Assembly: GCA_036867785.1 (NCBI GenBank)
Contig: CP145416.1
Coordinates: 620,001-684,000, forward strand
Origin: Plasmodiophora brassicae
Lineage: Eukaryota; Endomyxa: Phytomyxea; Phytomyxea; Plasmodiophorida
Direction of reading: 5' to 3'
DNA: 64,000 nucleotides
Position numbers and translations under genes: made by a program. Shown here one piece after another: positions 31,501 through 40,913 of the stretch. How positions within the stretch are numbered: the stretch's first letter is position 1; every line of letters starts with the position of its first letter. The notes beneath the pieces are model-generated. The model was not told where the DNA came from. It did no database searches and saw only the letters and a program-made list of their open reading frames with translations.

Positions 31501-34500
31501 CCAATCGCATGCATCTGCTCCCGGCGTATCACCGTCTGGGATCGAGTTTGGCAGTTCTGCCCCACTTGTGACGTCGTTGACGACCCCGATCCGCTCTGCG
31601 ATCAAATCGAAAAATTACGCTTTGCGTCCGGTTGCGCGACAACCTTGCCTCGACAACGACCAGACGGCCGCTGTGAACCATCGCCCTATCAAATCTTTGA
31701 CAACACCAATTCGGACTGCAATCAAAGCGAAGGAGTACAGTCTTCGTTCGGTTTCGGATTCCATTGTTACTGAGTCGTTGAATAATGCTCCTGAGCTGTC
31801 AAGTGTGGCGTCTGAGCTGTCCAATGTTGCACCTGGCGAATTCAGAAGCCTCGCCACTCCAATCCGGACGGATATTCGTGAGAAAAACTACTGTCTTCGA
31901 TCCACATCCAATGCGCCGGCGTCCCCTGATTCGGTACCTATGCCTTCTGCCTCCGGTATTGATGTTCCCAAGACTTCTGACGCTTGTCAAGCATCAGACT
32001 CGACGATGCAGCAGGGTGCGAACGATGCTGTCGACGACTCGAGTCGCACTGGAATCAAGTCGGAGGACAACTGTTTGCATTCTGTGCAACAACCTCCTCC
32101 TTGCGACTTCCATCACCCTAGTGTCCCTGAGCAGAACCTTGTCAAATCTATGTCCACTCCGGTTCGATCCGCGATCAAATCGAAAGACTATTCCCTGCGT
32201 CCAGTGCAGCAGTCATCCTGCCTTGAGAGCGAAGCACCGCGTGCCGTTGAACAACGCCATATCAAGTCTCTGACGACGCCGATCCGGACAGCCATCAAAA
32301 CTAGAGCGTTCAGTTTGCGCTCGACGTCAGGATTAAATGCGGACGCTCCTGAGGCGGGTCCTGCGTCTGCTTCAGAGCAGGTCACAGCAATCGACAACGT
32401 CGCCAAGGGCTCCTGCGACGATCACGTCATCTTCGCCCATATAGCGGTTCCGGAAACACAGCCGTTAGCAGGCGAGGTTTTCAACGAGGAACAAGACGGA
32501 TCGATGGCTGATGCAGATGCAATCTCGGCGGCACCAGACCGTGCGCATGTTCCTTCCGAAGGTCCTTCAGTTTTACAGTCGAACGCACCGTCTGCTTCCA
32601 TTCGTGCGAGACTTGCTTCGGACGTTACTTGCACGCCTATACCAGAATCTGGACGTCCTCAATCTGCGGACGATGGACTTGCACCTGCACTTACGTTATT
32701 CCAGCCGAATGTCGAAGAGGTCGACGTCCAGACAAACGAGGCCAACATTACAATGGAAAAGGATGACGACGCCATGCAGACTGATCCGCTTCCTACTGTG
32801 CCGAACCCAATGCCGGTCGGCTCCATCACTGACGGCAGTAATCTGCACTCTGATGATAAGCCTTGTCCCGCTGTGACGCCGCCTGATCATTCTGCTGCAA
32901 ATGTCCCGTCATGCGATTCTGATGTGCAGAGTGCCCACTGTGCTTCTGAACATGTCCATACTCAGGAGTGTCTCAAACCGCGACCGATCCTTGATCACCC
33001 ACCTTCTCCCGCCCCCCTTCGGAAGTCTCTCAATACCCCGATTCGCCATAGCATCCGTTCTCGGGACTATTCTCTGCGCAGCGTTGGCCTGCGTCCCGTT
33101 AGGGAGGTCGAAGAAGCGTCATCCATCGATCCTAACCAGGTTGATTTCGACCTGACTAACAGTGACGGGGCTGACAACCCTCATGTCGCTGCACCGATCG
33201 CCTCTGCGTTCCATCGGTCACTGTCGACTCCTATTCTCAATGATATTCAAACTAAGCGGTACGCGCTTCGTTCTGTGTCCGACACCTTACCTGCCGAAGC
33301 GGATGATGAAGCGGAACGGCTGTATCCGGCACTGAGTACACCGCTGACAACGTTGTTTGCAAAGCCGCAGACGCCCTCCCGATCCTCTGAACAACACCAG
33401 TTACCACGTCGTGTGCTGTCAACACCTCTCAAGGCTGAACTCGTCCAGGCGTTTTGGCGCCGCAGCCTGTCGGGGCTGTCAAACGTGTTCCAGTCTCCGC
33501 TCTCTGCTCGTTCTTCTGCCACCCCTGGGCCGGCCGATTCTTCGGCAGAAGATCTGTCTGCCATAGAGCAGCCATCGCCTTCAATTTCCATCGACCAGGC
33601 AAACACAGAGACGATTCGCGAGTTCGTCAAAGACGCTGTCGACGACGCGTTTAGACACGGTGGCGAACAGGCTGATGCAGTTCGATGCGCTCTGAGCCAG
33701 CACTTCGGAGCCTCTATTGAAGACGTGCCATCGGTCTTGCAGCAGTCCCTTGCAGCCGGAATCTGTACGCTACAGGCTGATTTTCAGGGTGCTGCCGGTT
33801 TCGAGGAAACGGCGCTCCCCGAGATAACTGCTCTGCTTTCAACTCCTCGTCGTTCCGCAGGACAGGTTCTTGTTTCATCGCTTTACCAAGGCTTGTACGA
33901 TGTCGTACATGCACCAGCCGACATCCCAGTGGCGTCTCCTACTGATTCGGCCTCCGTTTTCAACGGCATCACGCGACTTCTGATGACTCCTGGGGCTAAT
34001 CGGCCTGTTTCCGATTGTTTCGAGTTTTCTCCTGTGGCGTTCAACCTCCCTGGCGAAGGTGAAAACGCGGCCGTTCGAACGGAGCGGGAACCAGAATTGT
34101 CATCTACCTGTGACCTTAGTGGCACCGCTACTTCACTATTTTCTGCAGTAACGTTCCAGACGGATGCAGCGACTTGTATTCTTCCTGGCGAGTTTACAAC
34201 CACTAACAGCCTGCCACCTGTGGCATTTGATCGGGACCCGTTTGTCGACGCTGATCAGGCGCAATCCTTAGACAATCTCGGTTCGGTTGAGGAGCATTCC
34301 TCAAAGGCCACCATTGAACCCCAGCCGGAATTGACACCTGAACTTTCGACTCGCCATCGGACGCGAAAGTCTCGTGTTCAGGCGCAAGACATAGACGAGT
34401 CTGGTTCCGTTGAGCATCATCCGGCAAGGTCTGTCGGAGACCCGCAAGAACAATCGACGCCTGAAACTGCGGCTCGCGGTCGAACGCGAAGGACTCGTGG

Positions 34501-35563
34501 TGCGAAGCAGGTCGTATCTGAACCGGATGCCGTTGATTCGACGCCTTCTGACGAACAACAGCTGCAAGCGGCCCCTGGAACTGCTTCGCGCTCTCGTTCT
34601 CGACGAACTCGTGCGACTGTAGACGATCCGGATTCTGATGTTCAACCTTCGTCAAGGCCTGTCGGTGAGGCCCAACAACCATCGACGCCTGAAAGTGCGA
34701 TTCGCACTCGTACGCGAAGAGGACGTGGTCAGGCACAGGCCGTGCTTGACTCTGACCGTGTTGAGGAACACTCTCGAGGGTCTGTTGGTGAATCTGTACA
34801 GCAGTCGACTCCTGAAACTGCGACCCGCTCTCGCGCGCGAAGAGCTCGACCTGAACATAACACAGCGGATGTTCCTTCCGGCGACGATCACACGGTCGAA
34901 GTTGGCTCAAAACGTACGCGACAGACTGGTGAAACGGCTGGAACTGATAATGAGCAACAAACGAAGCGTTCGCGGTCGAGGACAGTCGCCATATCCCAGA
35001 CTGCTCCAGCCGCATCCGGGCATGGTGAAAGCGTCCCGCTTCCCAAGAAGACACGTGGAAAATCTCGTGCTAAGCCTGACGACCTCTCTATCACGTCTTC
35101 GGAGGGCCCTACTCGTAGGACCCGTTCTCATCCCGAACCAGACCCTGAAGCGGTAGAGGAGACGCTGTCCGCATCGTCTAAAAAGCAACGTCGCTCAACA
35201 CGAACGACGGGAGAGTCCTTCGCTGAAGTCGAATCAGAGGCCGCTGTTGAGGAAGCCCCAATACGTACTCGATCTGGGCGTCTTCGTGCTCCTGAAACAC
35301 CACAACCTGTTGAAGAGCCGAAGCGCGGCAGGCGCCGGGAAACCATAGCTGATACGGAAGGCACACCAGCTCCTGCGCCTGTCAAAGCCAGTCGTCGAAC
35401 CCGGTCCAGTGCGAAAGATGTCGCATCAGATATTGTAGTCGACGATATGGAACCCGTCGAACCCGACAGCAAGCCAACCAAGGCGAGATCGGCGCGCTCG
35501 GCCGCAGCACGTAAGCAGGAGTCTCCTGGCCGGACGACTCGTTCGACGCGCCGTCGCGCCTGA
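28567..35563 (+). CDS. Large Ki-67-like FHA and TPIR-repeat protein
   Basis: Seven exons (28567-28672, 28726-28768, 28834-29042, 29101-29186, 29267-30266, 30328-30584, 30638-35563) join in frame to a predicted 2208 residues. Residues about 10-120 form an FHA domain of Ki-67 type: GHVVVIRPDGRDG, RFPITKREITFGRDLSCDIR, IQLRSVSKSHARL, NVFVISQRSFRLEY. The rest is low-complexity and Ser/Pro-rich. From about residue 700 there are some eleven copies of a motif like LTTPIRSAIKSKNYALRPV, spaced 40-130 residues apart. Near the C-terminus a second repeat carries TPETAxRxRTRRxR, and the tail is very Arg-rich (RTTRSTRRRA). The TP-x-R cores fit CDK phosphorylation sites. FHA plus repeated TP motifs plus a basic tail recalls animal Ki-67, a mitotic chromosome-coating protein; a homologous role is inference. 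No clear PP1-binding RVxF motif was seen. Confidence 0.82.
31038..33290 (+). repeat. TPIR...Y.LRxV protein-repeat array
   Basis: Within the last exon of the FHA protein, recognisable units encode LTSPIRSAIRSGAYTLRPV, LSTPVRNAIREKNYSLRPV, LSTPIRKDIHEGNYLLRPV, LTTPIRSAIKSKNYALRPV, LTTPIRTAIKAKEYSLRSV, LATPIRTDIREKNYCLRST, a decayed unit, MSTPVRSAIKSKDYSLRPV, LTTPIRTAIKTRAFSLRST, LNTPIRHSIRSRDYSLRSV and LSTPILNDIQTKRYALRSV. Weaker LSTPL/LMTP cores continue to about 34000. Fixed positions are T-P, R, I, Y and LR; spacers are variable and not repeated, so selection acts on the motif. Confidence 0.9.
34260..35030 (+). repeat. Degenerate ~110-bp repeat encoding RTRR motifs
   Basis: About five or six imperfect units in the same exon, each encoding SVGE-P-QQSTPETA followed by RxRTRRxR (RHRTRKSRVQ, RGRTRRTRG, RSRSRRTRA, RTRTRRGRGQ, RSRARRAR). 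The unit length is about 105-111 bp. The product is a regularly spaced set of basic patches with a TPE site, well suited to DNA or RNA binding regulated by phosphorylation. Confidence 0.8.
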
Positions 35564-35702
35564 GATCCCTGCCCGCCCCGCCCTGCAGACTGCTTATATT
35601 CAAATTGCACTAACTATGGTACACAGATCCTTCGCTGCTCATTAATCTACAGTAGGCTGTACGCTGTCCTCTTCATTATGGTTGCTTGGATAGATGGTGA
35701 AC

Positions 35703-36989
35703 CTATACTTGGGACGCCACAGCGTCATCAGCGCTAACAAACCCGTCGGAGGACATCCCAGCTGCCTCCCAGCGCTGCCAGTTCAGTAGCTGCCTTCTCC
35801 TTAGCTTTGTCCTCCTTCGGTATACTAGCACGCTGGCCACCGTCACAATGACGACCACGATGACGATGCCAGACAGGAGCGCGGTGACGCCGGTTGGCCC
35901 CATACTGCGTTGGTTTCGTTCATCCAGCTGGGTTGCCCCCGGTTGCGGCCCCGTCTCCGACACGGGTAACGACGACACAGCTGGGGCTACTGTCGGTCGT
36001 GGAGCTGTTGTTGTTCTTGGTGCTGATGTCGTAGATGCCGTGCGGGGGCGCTTCGTCGACGTAGGCCTTGCAGCGGTGGCTGGCGGAGGCGTTGACGATG
36101 GTGCCATGGACCACACGGGCAGATTGCAATAGTTCGCCGCTGGGTTCCACTTGTCGTTCGCGGAAAACGTTGTGCTCAGCGTCGTCGACCCATGCTCATT
36201 GCTGTTGGGGTAGGAAACCAACCGAAGTCCTTGGACGGCTTGGACGGACTCGCTGCCAAACAGCCAGCAGATCTCCATCGCGGCGTCGTCCCCAGGACGG
36301 AGCAGTACGCTCTGCACGAGGTGGCAAGAGGACCCGAACCGGGCTTTGGACTCCGAGCATAAGCGCGCGCAGGACCCGATCGACGGTGGCGATATCTCAT
36401 TCGCAGACCCGACTGCAACGTTCTCATCACTACACCGTACATATCGCGTCCAATGGGAATCTTTACCTGATAACGGGAACGTAGATGGTCCTATCGCAAA
36501 CACGGCCGACTGTTGCACGGAGGGCTTGCCGTCGACAACAGTTGCCGTGGTCGTCACCTCGATATAGCTGAGCAGGTGCCCAGGCGCCCAGACTGGTTCG
36601 TACCCGGTGTATGTGACGTGTGAACCAGTGGTCGCATAATTGCCGTCGTGCATCTTGGCAAATACGACAGCGGCATCGTCCCCTGGCGACGTCGACGAGA
36701 ACGGTGTTGGAAAGGCACAGATCGGTACTGAGGAGGTTCGGCAAGGGCAGGCCTCGTCACTGAAATCGAACACGAACCCGGAACATGACAAGTCGGCGGC
36801 GCAGGCCCACCGGCATGAACGCTCGTCGACCAGACCAACGCGGCACATGCCGACCAGCGACTGATCGCGGCTGGCGACGACTGGAACGCGAACATCCAGG
36901 AAGCGAACATCATCGTGCGCGCCGGCCAACCCAACCACGAACCCCAGCAACAGGAACATCGTTGCACGCATCGGAGCGCCTCTTTTCAA
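35703..36989 (-). CDS. Type I membrane glycoprotein-like surface protein
   Basis: An intronless 428-residue frame. An N-terminal signal peptide (ATMFLLLGFVVGLAGA after a short basic start; the second Met at residue 7 is a likely start) is followed by an ectodomain with paired cysteines, including GMCRVGLVDERSCRWAC and SCSGFVFDF, which resemble PAN/apple-type cysteine spacing. A second half contains IGSCARLCSESKARFGSSC, suggesting two related modules. Then come a Thr/Pro/Ser stalk (TTSAPRTTTAPRPTVAP), a transmembrane helix (VTALLSGIVIVVVIVTVASV) and a short basic cytoplasmic tail. The PAN assignment is tentative. It is divergent from ERG4 with 383 bp between starts. Confidence 0.7.
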   Translation of the reverse strand: MKRGAPMRATMFLLLGFVVGLAGAHDDVRFLDVRVPVVASRDQSLVGMCRVGLVDERSCRWACAADLSCSGFVFDFSDEACPCRTSSVPICAFPTPFSSTSPGDDAAVVFAKMHDGNYATTGSHVTYTGYEPVWAPGHLLSYIEVTTTATVVDGKPSVQQSAVFAIGPSTFPLSGKDSHWTRYVRCSDENVAVGSANEISPPSIGSCARLCSESKARFGSSCHLVQSVLLRPGDDAAMEICWLFGSESVQAVQGLRLVSYPNSNEHGSTTLSTTFSANDKWNPAANYCNLPVWSMAPSSTPPPATAARPTSTKRPRTASTTSAPRTTTAPRPTVAPAVSSLPVSETGPQPGATQLDERNQRSMGPTGVTALLSGIVIVVVIVTVASVLVYRRRTKLRRRQLLNWQRWEAAGMSSDGFVSADDAVASQV

Positions 36990-37372
36990 CTATGCCTGCA
37001 GAGGCACGCGGACGCGTTCCGCCTGCCATCAAACTTCGCCGTGATCTGGAACATCCCCCTGCTGCGTCGGATCCCGCTCGTCACACAGCCAACGGACCAA
37101 CCGAGAACGCGCCAGACGACTCTTGTGCTGGTGGTATAAATATCGGCCACCAGTCACAGCAGGCTGCTTCACCGTCGGCTGCAGCTGCATGCTGGAATAT
37201 TCTATCGTACCTCAACCTCAGTGGACAGTGACTGTTCGACGCGGCGCAAAACAGCTCAAGTTGGTGGCGGGCTGCAAAAAAAGGGGGGTGATCATCATCG
37301 CGCGCCCCTCATGTCACGACGCGCCAGTCGAGCGGGCGGCGAGTTGGATCGCCGCAAAGGTGCAGCTCATTC
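36990..37372. other. Divergent promoter between surface protein and ERG4
   Basis: A 383-bp spacer containing one TATA-like element (listed separately) and a run of eight A followed by six G near 37276-37290. No gene seen. Confidence 0.45.
37135..37142 (+). promoter_or_regulatory. TATA box candidate upstream of ERG4-like gene
   Basis: TATAAATA, 231 bp before the ERG4-like ATG and 146 bp from the divergent start. It sits inside an imperfect dyad (GCTGGTGG...CCACCAG), which could be a factor site. Functional use is inferred only from sequence. Confidence 0.35.
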
Positions 37373-38812
37373 ATGAAACGGAAAGGTGCGATCCGCAACG
37401 GGCGTGGCCCGGGGCGCGGCGAGGACGGTGATGCGGAGGGTGTCGTGCAGGACGCCGCCGCTGTCAGTGCGGCCGACCGTCGCATCGATTCGCAGGTCGT
37501 GATGGAGTTCGGGGGCCCGGCCGGCACCGGGTTCATGATGGCGTTCTTCCCCGCGCTGATGGTGTACCTGTGGGTGTGCATTGACGGGTACGACGGAGCA
37601 CTGTCGGTCCCAACCGGCGTCACGAACGTGATCCCGTGGGCGCACGAGATGATCGCGTATGTGGGCGCGCATGCGGCCCCGACGGTGTGGGCATGGAACG
37701 TGTACTGGACGTTCGTCATCCTGCAGGCCGTACTTGCTGTTGCCATGCCTGGTCCAACGGTCCGTGGGCTTCCCGTCCCGTCATTGGGTGGCGCTCGTCT
37801 GTCGTACCTGTGCAACGGCGTCTCCTCGTTTTACGCCACGCTCCTTATCGCCGCTGCGCTGCATGTGTCGGGCGTGTTCCCTCTGTGGAAGGTCGTTGAG
37901 AACACGGGGCCGTTGATGACCGTATCGATCCTGTCCGGGTTCGCGGTCACTGTCGCGACCTATGCGATAACCGTGGCACGAGGTGCGTCACATCGTATGT
38001 CGGGGAACGTTGTCTACGATTTGTTCATGGGGGCGCCGTTGAATCCACGAATCGGCCCGCTCGACCTGAAGATGTTCGCAGAGATCCGCGTCCCCTGGCT
38101 GCTTCTCTTCTTCATATCGCTGTCGGCGGTATCCAAGCAGATTCACGCCACCGGGTCAGCGTCGCCCAGCGTCTGGTTCATGATGACGGCACACCTCCTG
38201 TACGTGAACGCTTGCATGAAGGGCGAGGAATGCATTCCGACGACCTGGGACATATTCTACGAGAAATGGGGGTTCATGCTCATCTTCTGGAACATGTCGG
38301 GCGTGCCGTTCACGTACTGCTATTCGACTCTGTACCTCGTTCTGACTAAACCTGGCCGTGAGCTCGTGATCCCGACCCCGCTGATGGTGGCGCTCTTCGT
38401 GGTCCTGTTTGCTGCTTACTACGTGTGGGACACGGCCAACTCGCAGAAGAACCGATTCCGCATGGAGATGTCGGGCACGTACATCCCGAGACAGACCTTC
38501 CCGCAGTTGCCATGGGGCACGATTACCGACCCGGAGTTCATCCAGACGAAGAACGGGTCGAAACTGCTCGTATCCGGGTGGTGGGGCATCGCTCGAAAGA
38601 TTCACTACACGGCTGACCTCGTCATGGCACTGACCTGGGGCGTCGCCACCGGGTTTGCCAGCATTATCCCGTACTTCTACGTCACGTTCTTCACGTTCGT
38701 CCTCGTACACCGCGTCTCCAGAGACATGGAGCGATGCGCGAAGAAATACGGGAAAGACTGGGACGAGTACTGCCGCCGCGTCCCGTACATCTTCGTCCCC
38801 TACGTCATATGA
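37373..38812 (+). CDS. ERG4: Sterol C-24(28) reductase-like protein, ERG4/ERG24 family
   Basis: Multi-pass ER membrane enzyme of the ERG4/ERG24 family, 479 residues, no introns. The N-terminus EFGGPAGTGFMMAFFPALMV and YDGALSVP match the ERG4 branch (delta-24(24-1) sterol reductase), which performs the last step of ergosterol-type synthesis with NADPH. About eight hydrophobic segments follow. Conserved family motifs: FFISLSAVSKQ, EECIPTTWDIFYEKWGFMLI, SGVPFTYCYSTLYL, DTANSQKNRFRMEMSGTYI, LLVSGWWGIARKIHYTADL and the C-terminal RCAKKYGKDWDEYC and VPYIFVPYVI. The KYGxDWxxYCxxVPYxxxP tail is diagnostic of the family. Position near the divergent surface protein has no evident functional meaning. 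Confidence 0.9.
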   Translation: MKRKGAIRNGRGPGRGEDGDAEGVVQDAAAVSAADRRIDSQVVMEFGGPAGTGFMMAFFPALMVYLWVCIDGYDGALSVPTGVTNVIPWAHEMIAYVGAHAAPTVWAWNVYWTFVILQAVLAVAMPGPTVRGLPVPSLGGARLSYLCNGVSSFYATLLIAAALHVSGVFPLWKVVENTGPLMTVSILSGFAVTVATYAITVARGASHRMSGNVVYDLFMGAPLNPRIGPLDLKMFAEIRVPWLLLFFISLSAVSKQIHATGSASPSVWFMMTAHLLYVNACMKGEECIPTTWDIFYEKWGFMLIFWNMSGVPFTYCYSTLYLVLTKPGRELVIPTPLMVALFVVLFAAYYVWDTANSQKNRFRMEMSGTYIPRQTFPQLPWGTITDPEFIQTKNGSKLLVSGWWGIARKIHYTADLVMALTWGVATGFASIIPYFYVTFFTFVLVHRVSRDMERCAKKYGKDWDEYCRRVPYIFVPYVI

Positions 38813-38939
38813 TTTGTCCGCGCCGGTCCAAGTGACAGCCCGGATCGTCCGCGAAATCAATACTAGAGCACTCATCCTTGTCGTACGGCTTGACGCGCAA
38901 AGTGATACTTGACGTATATATGTTTCGTTCTCCCTTTCA

Positions 38940-39560
38940 AGTCCATATGGTTGTTGGCCATCGCGGTTGCGCTTTGCTTGTCGGTGTACGCGTCCAGTGG
39001 CCTCTTGACGTCAACGGACGTAAATTCTGCTCCGTTACGACATACTCTGACTCCGCCGACGATAATGCCACGGTCTCCAGCAGACGCGATTTACATGCGA
39101 TTGTCGATTCTCCTGTCTTGCAGACGAATCCGCTAGTAGAGCGTCTTGTGTCGGAGCATCCTCCCCAATTAGCGTCCACCGTGACGGTTAGTACGTCTTG
39201 CCCAACTCGGTACAGTAATCCCATATAGACCTTGTCCTCTTCAGATACCGCAGCACTCGCTTTACTGCTACCCAATGCGCCACCCCGTAGTTCGCCATGA
39301 ACCGGCTCAACTGGCTCACCCCGAATGCCAGGTCTGGTCTTGTTGCGTTCACGAGGTGTATCCGCGACCCCACCAATTCCTTGTATGGCAGCTTGAGACA
39401 TTCTCGCATTTGCTCATCGGTTTCAGGTGGGTCTCGGACGCTCAGCCGTGTATGCCCATCCATGGGTGTCGCTGCTCCCTTGCAGTCCGTCATCTTGAAC
39501 TTCTCCAACAACGCGTTCACGTGCGCTTCATGTTTCGTGACCTTGTTCCGACAATCCAAT
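38940..39560 (-). pseudogene. Ty1/Copia pol relic (RT C-terminus and RNase H)
   Basis: Minus-strand sequence encodes the end of a Copia reverse transcriptase and the RNase H domain. Visible pieces are KFKMTDCKGAATPM, LVGSRIHLVNATRPDLAFGV, HWVAVKRVLRYLK, DANWGGCSDTRRSTSGFV and CKSRLLETVALSSAESEY. A frame change is needed near 39190-39210 and the ends are lost, so the copy is dead. No LTR was recognised on either side. Confidence 0.85.
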
Positions 39561-39671
39561 CAAGGCGGTCTCGCTCCGTAACCTTGAAAGATGCTCTTCA
39601 GGATCACATCGGCCTCTGCCATCATCCCGATCGAAATTCCCGACGATCACGATATCCCCGCGATCCGTGGA

Positions 39672-39901
39672 CTAGTACACTATAGTGTACTAGAGGTTTG
39701 ACTGGACGTAAAACTTTAGCAAGGACATATTATTAAGTCATTGGCATTGTGATACACTGGTTACGCCATTCTGGATTGGGAGCTGAAAGTTGTGTAAAAT
39801 TCGGCCACCTAGTTGGCGAGGAACAACGTTGCCAAGTTGAGCATATTTTTCCCGTCACTCCCTATCAAAATAGCCTCTAGTACACTATAGTGTACTAGAG
39901 C
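39672..39901. repeat. Pair of 22-bp perfect palindromes
   Basis: Identical perfect palindromes at 39672-39693 and 39878-39899; each is CTAGTACACT, then AT, then the reverse complement of the first ten bases. They bound a 184-bp AT-rich segment, and the second is extended by two more complementary bases on each side (39876-39901). Confidence 0.95.
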
Positions 39902-40533
39902 CTCAGCGGCATTCGTCGCTTAACTCCTCAACAAACGGACCGAAACAAGGAAATGAATCGAGTTCAATGTTAACACGAGCTGCTTGATCGGAGGCGCCGA
40001 CTACGGCGACGTCCTGACTTCGCCTACAGCTCGGCTTCGATACGTACGCTGGCATACCTGCCGGCGTTCATATCAACTACCAAGCTGCGAGCACGTAGGT
40101 CCATGCGAACCCACCACCTGAAAGTATAGACGAGCCCGTTCTGAGAAGCATGGAACTCACTGGTCTTCCATCATGACCGACGACAACATGCCGTCTGGAT
40201 GACTGATCACCTTCCACCCATCCGTGGGGTCCTTCGCGGCTATGGCCTCCGATCTGTTGCTGCGACCCGAGCTGACGATTCTGCTGGAACCTCTACCACG
40301 TCCACGACCGCGTCCACGACCGCGAGTGGCCGTTCTGCTCGTTCCACAGCGTCCTGCTGCCATGGGCGAGATGCTGTTCCTGGTGACGACTCTCCAGCAG
40401 CGATGCACAGGTCGAGGAACCGCCATAAATCTGTGGGTGGTATTTTTCGACGTGCTCTACCCAGCGGGCCATAAATGACACGATTAGTCCAAAGTTTCTT
40501 GGAGAGGCAGGCTTCAGGAAACTATCGCGAAAC

Positions 40534-40624
40534 GGCGCTCTAGTACACTAGAGTGTACTAGAGCGCCATGCTGCATCTATTTTAGGCTACGCAAAAATGT
40601 CTCTAGTACACTATAGTGTACTAG
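40534..40624. repeat. Second pair of CTAGTACACT palindromes
   Basis: At 40534-40567 the same two 10-bp half-sites (CTAGTACACT and its reverse complement) are separated by AG and extended by GGCGCT/AGCGCC to a 34-bp inverted repeat. At 40603-40624 the exact 22-bp form with AT in the centre recurs. The pair encloses only 35 bp. Confidence 0.95.
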
Positions 40625-40913
40625 ACAATCGGCGGGATATGCTGTCCAGTGCAGAAGCTGGTGATGCTCAACGGTTTCCGTGGCGCAGTTGCAGCGCCCG
40701 GCATTGCGTAGCCTCCCAGCCATGTTTTGCCTAATGTTGAAGAGGTGCTGTCGTGCGCCGCAGTGTCCTGAGCGGGCGCGATTCAGCAGGGGGCCCAGTT
40801 GGCGAGTCTCTCCTGTTGTCTAGGTAGAGGGCTGCGGCTGCTCCCGCGTTCTCGCCTGGCCTACCGATCGTCATAGTGCAGGGCTGACCGATCGTTTCGA
40901 ACTCGCTGTGATA

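Larger units (their letters stand above)
39561..40913. other. Gene-poor, AT-richer gap with palindromes
   Basis: About 1.35 kb between the Copia relic and the glutathionylspermidine synthetase. It holds the four 22-bp palindromes, a relatively AT-rich stretch (39694-39877) and a weak minus-strand frame at 40157-40481. That frame includes MARWVEHVEKYHPQIYG and, in another frame, an RG run (TRGRGRGRGRG) that might be a Copia gag tail. I do not support a functional gene here. Confidence 0.5.

Noticed and set aside
34203-35054. 283-codon minus-strand frame antisense to the FHA-repeat protein
   Set aside because: It is the shadow of the repeat-encoding exon; the plus strand explains the sequence fully.
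40157-40481. Possible small gene with an RG repeat
   Set aside because: The two readable pieces are in different frames with no credible splice; it may be a Copia gag scrap, but support is too thin for a CDS call.
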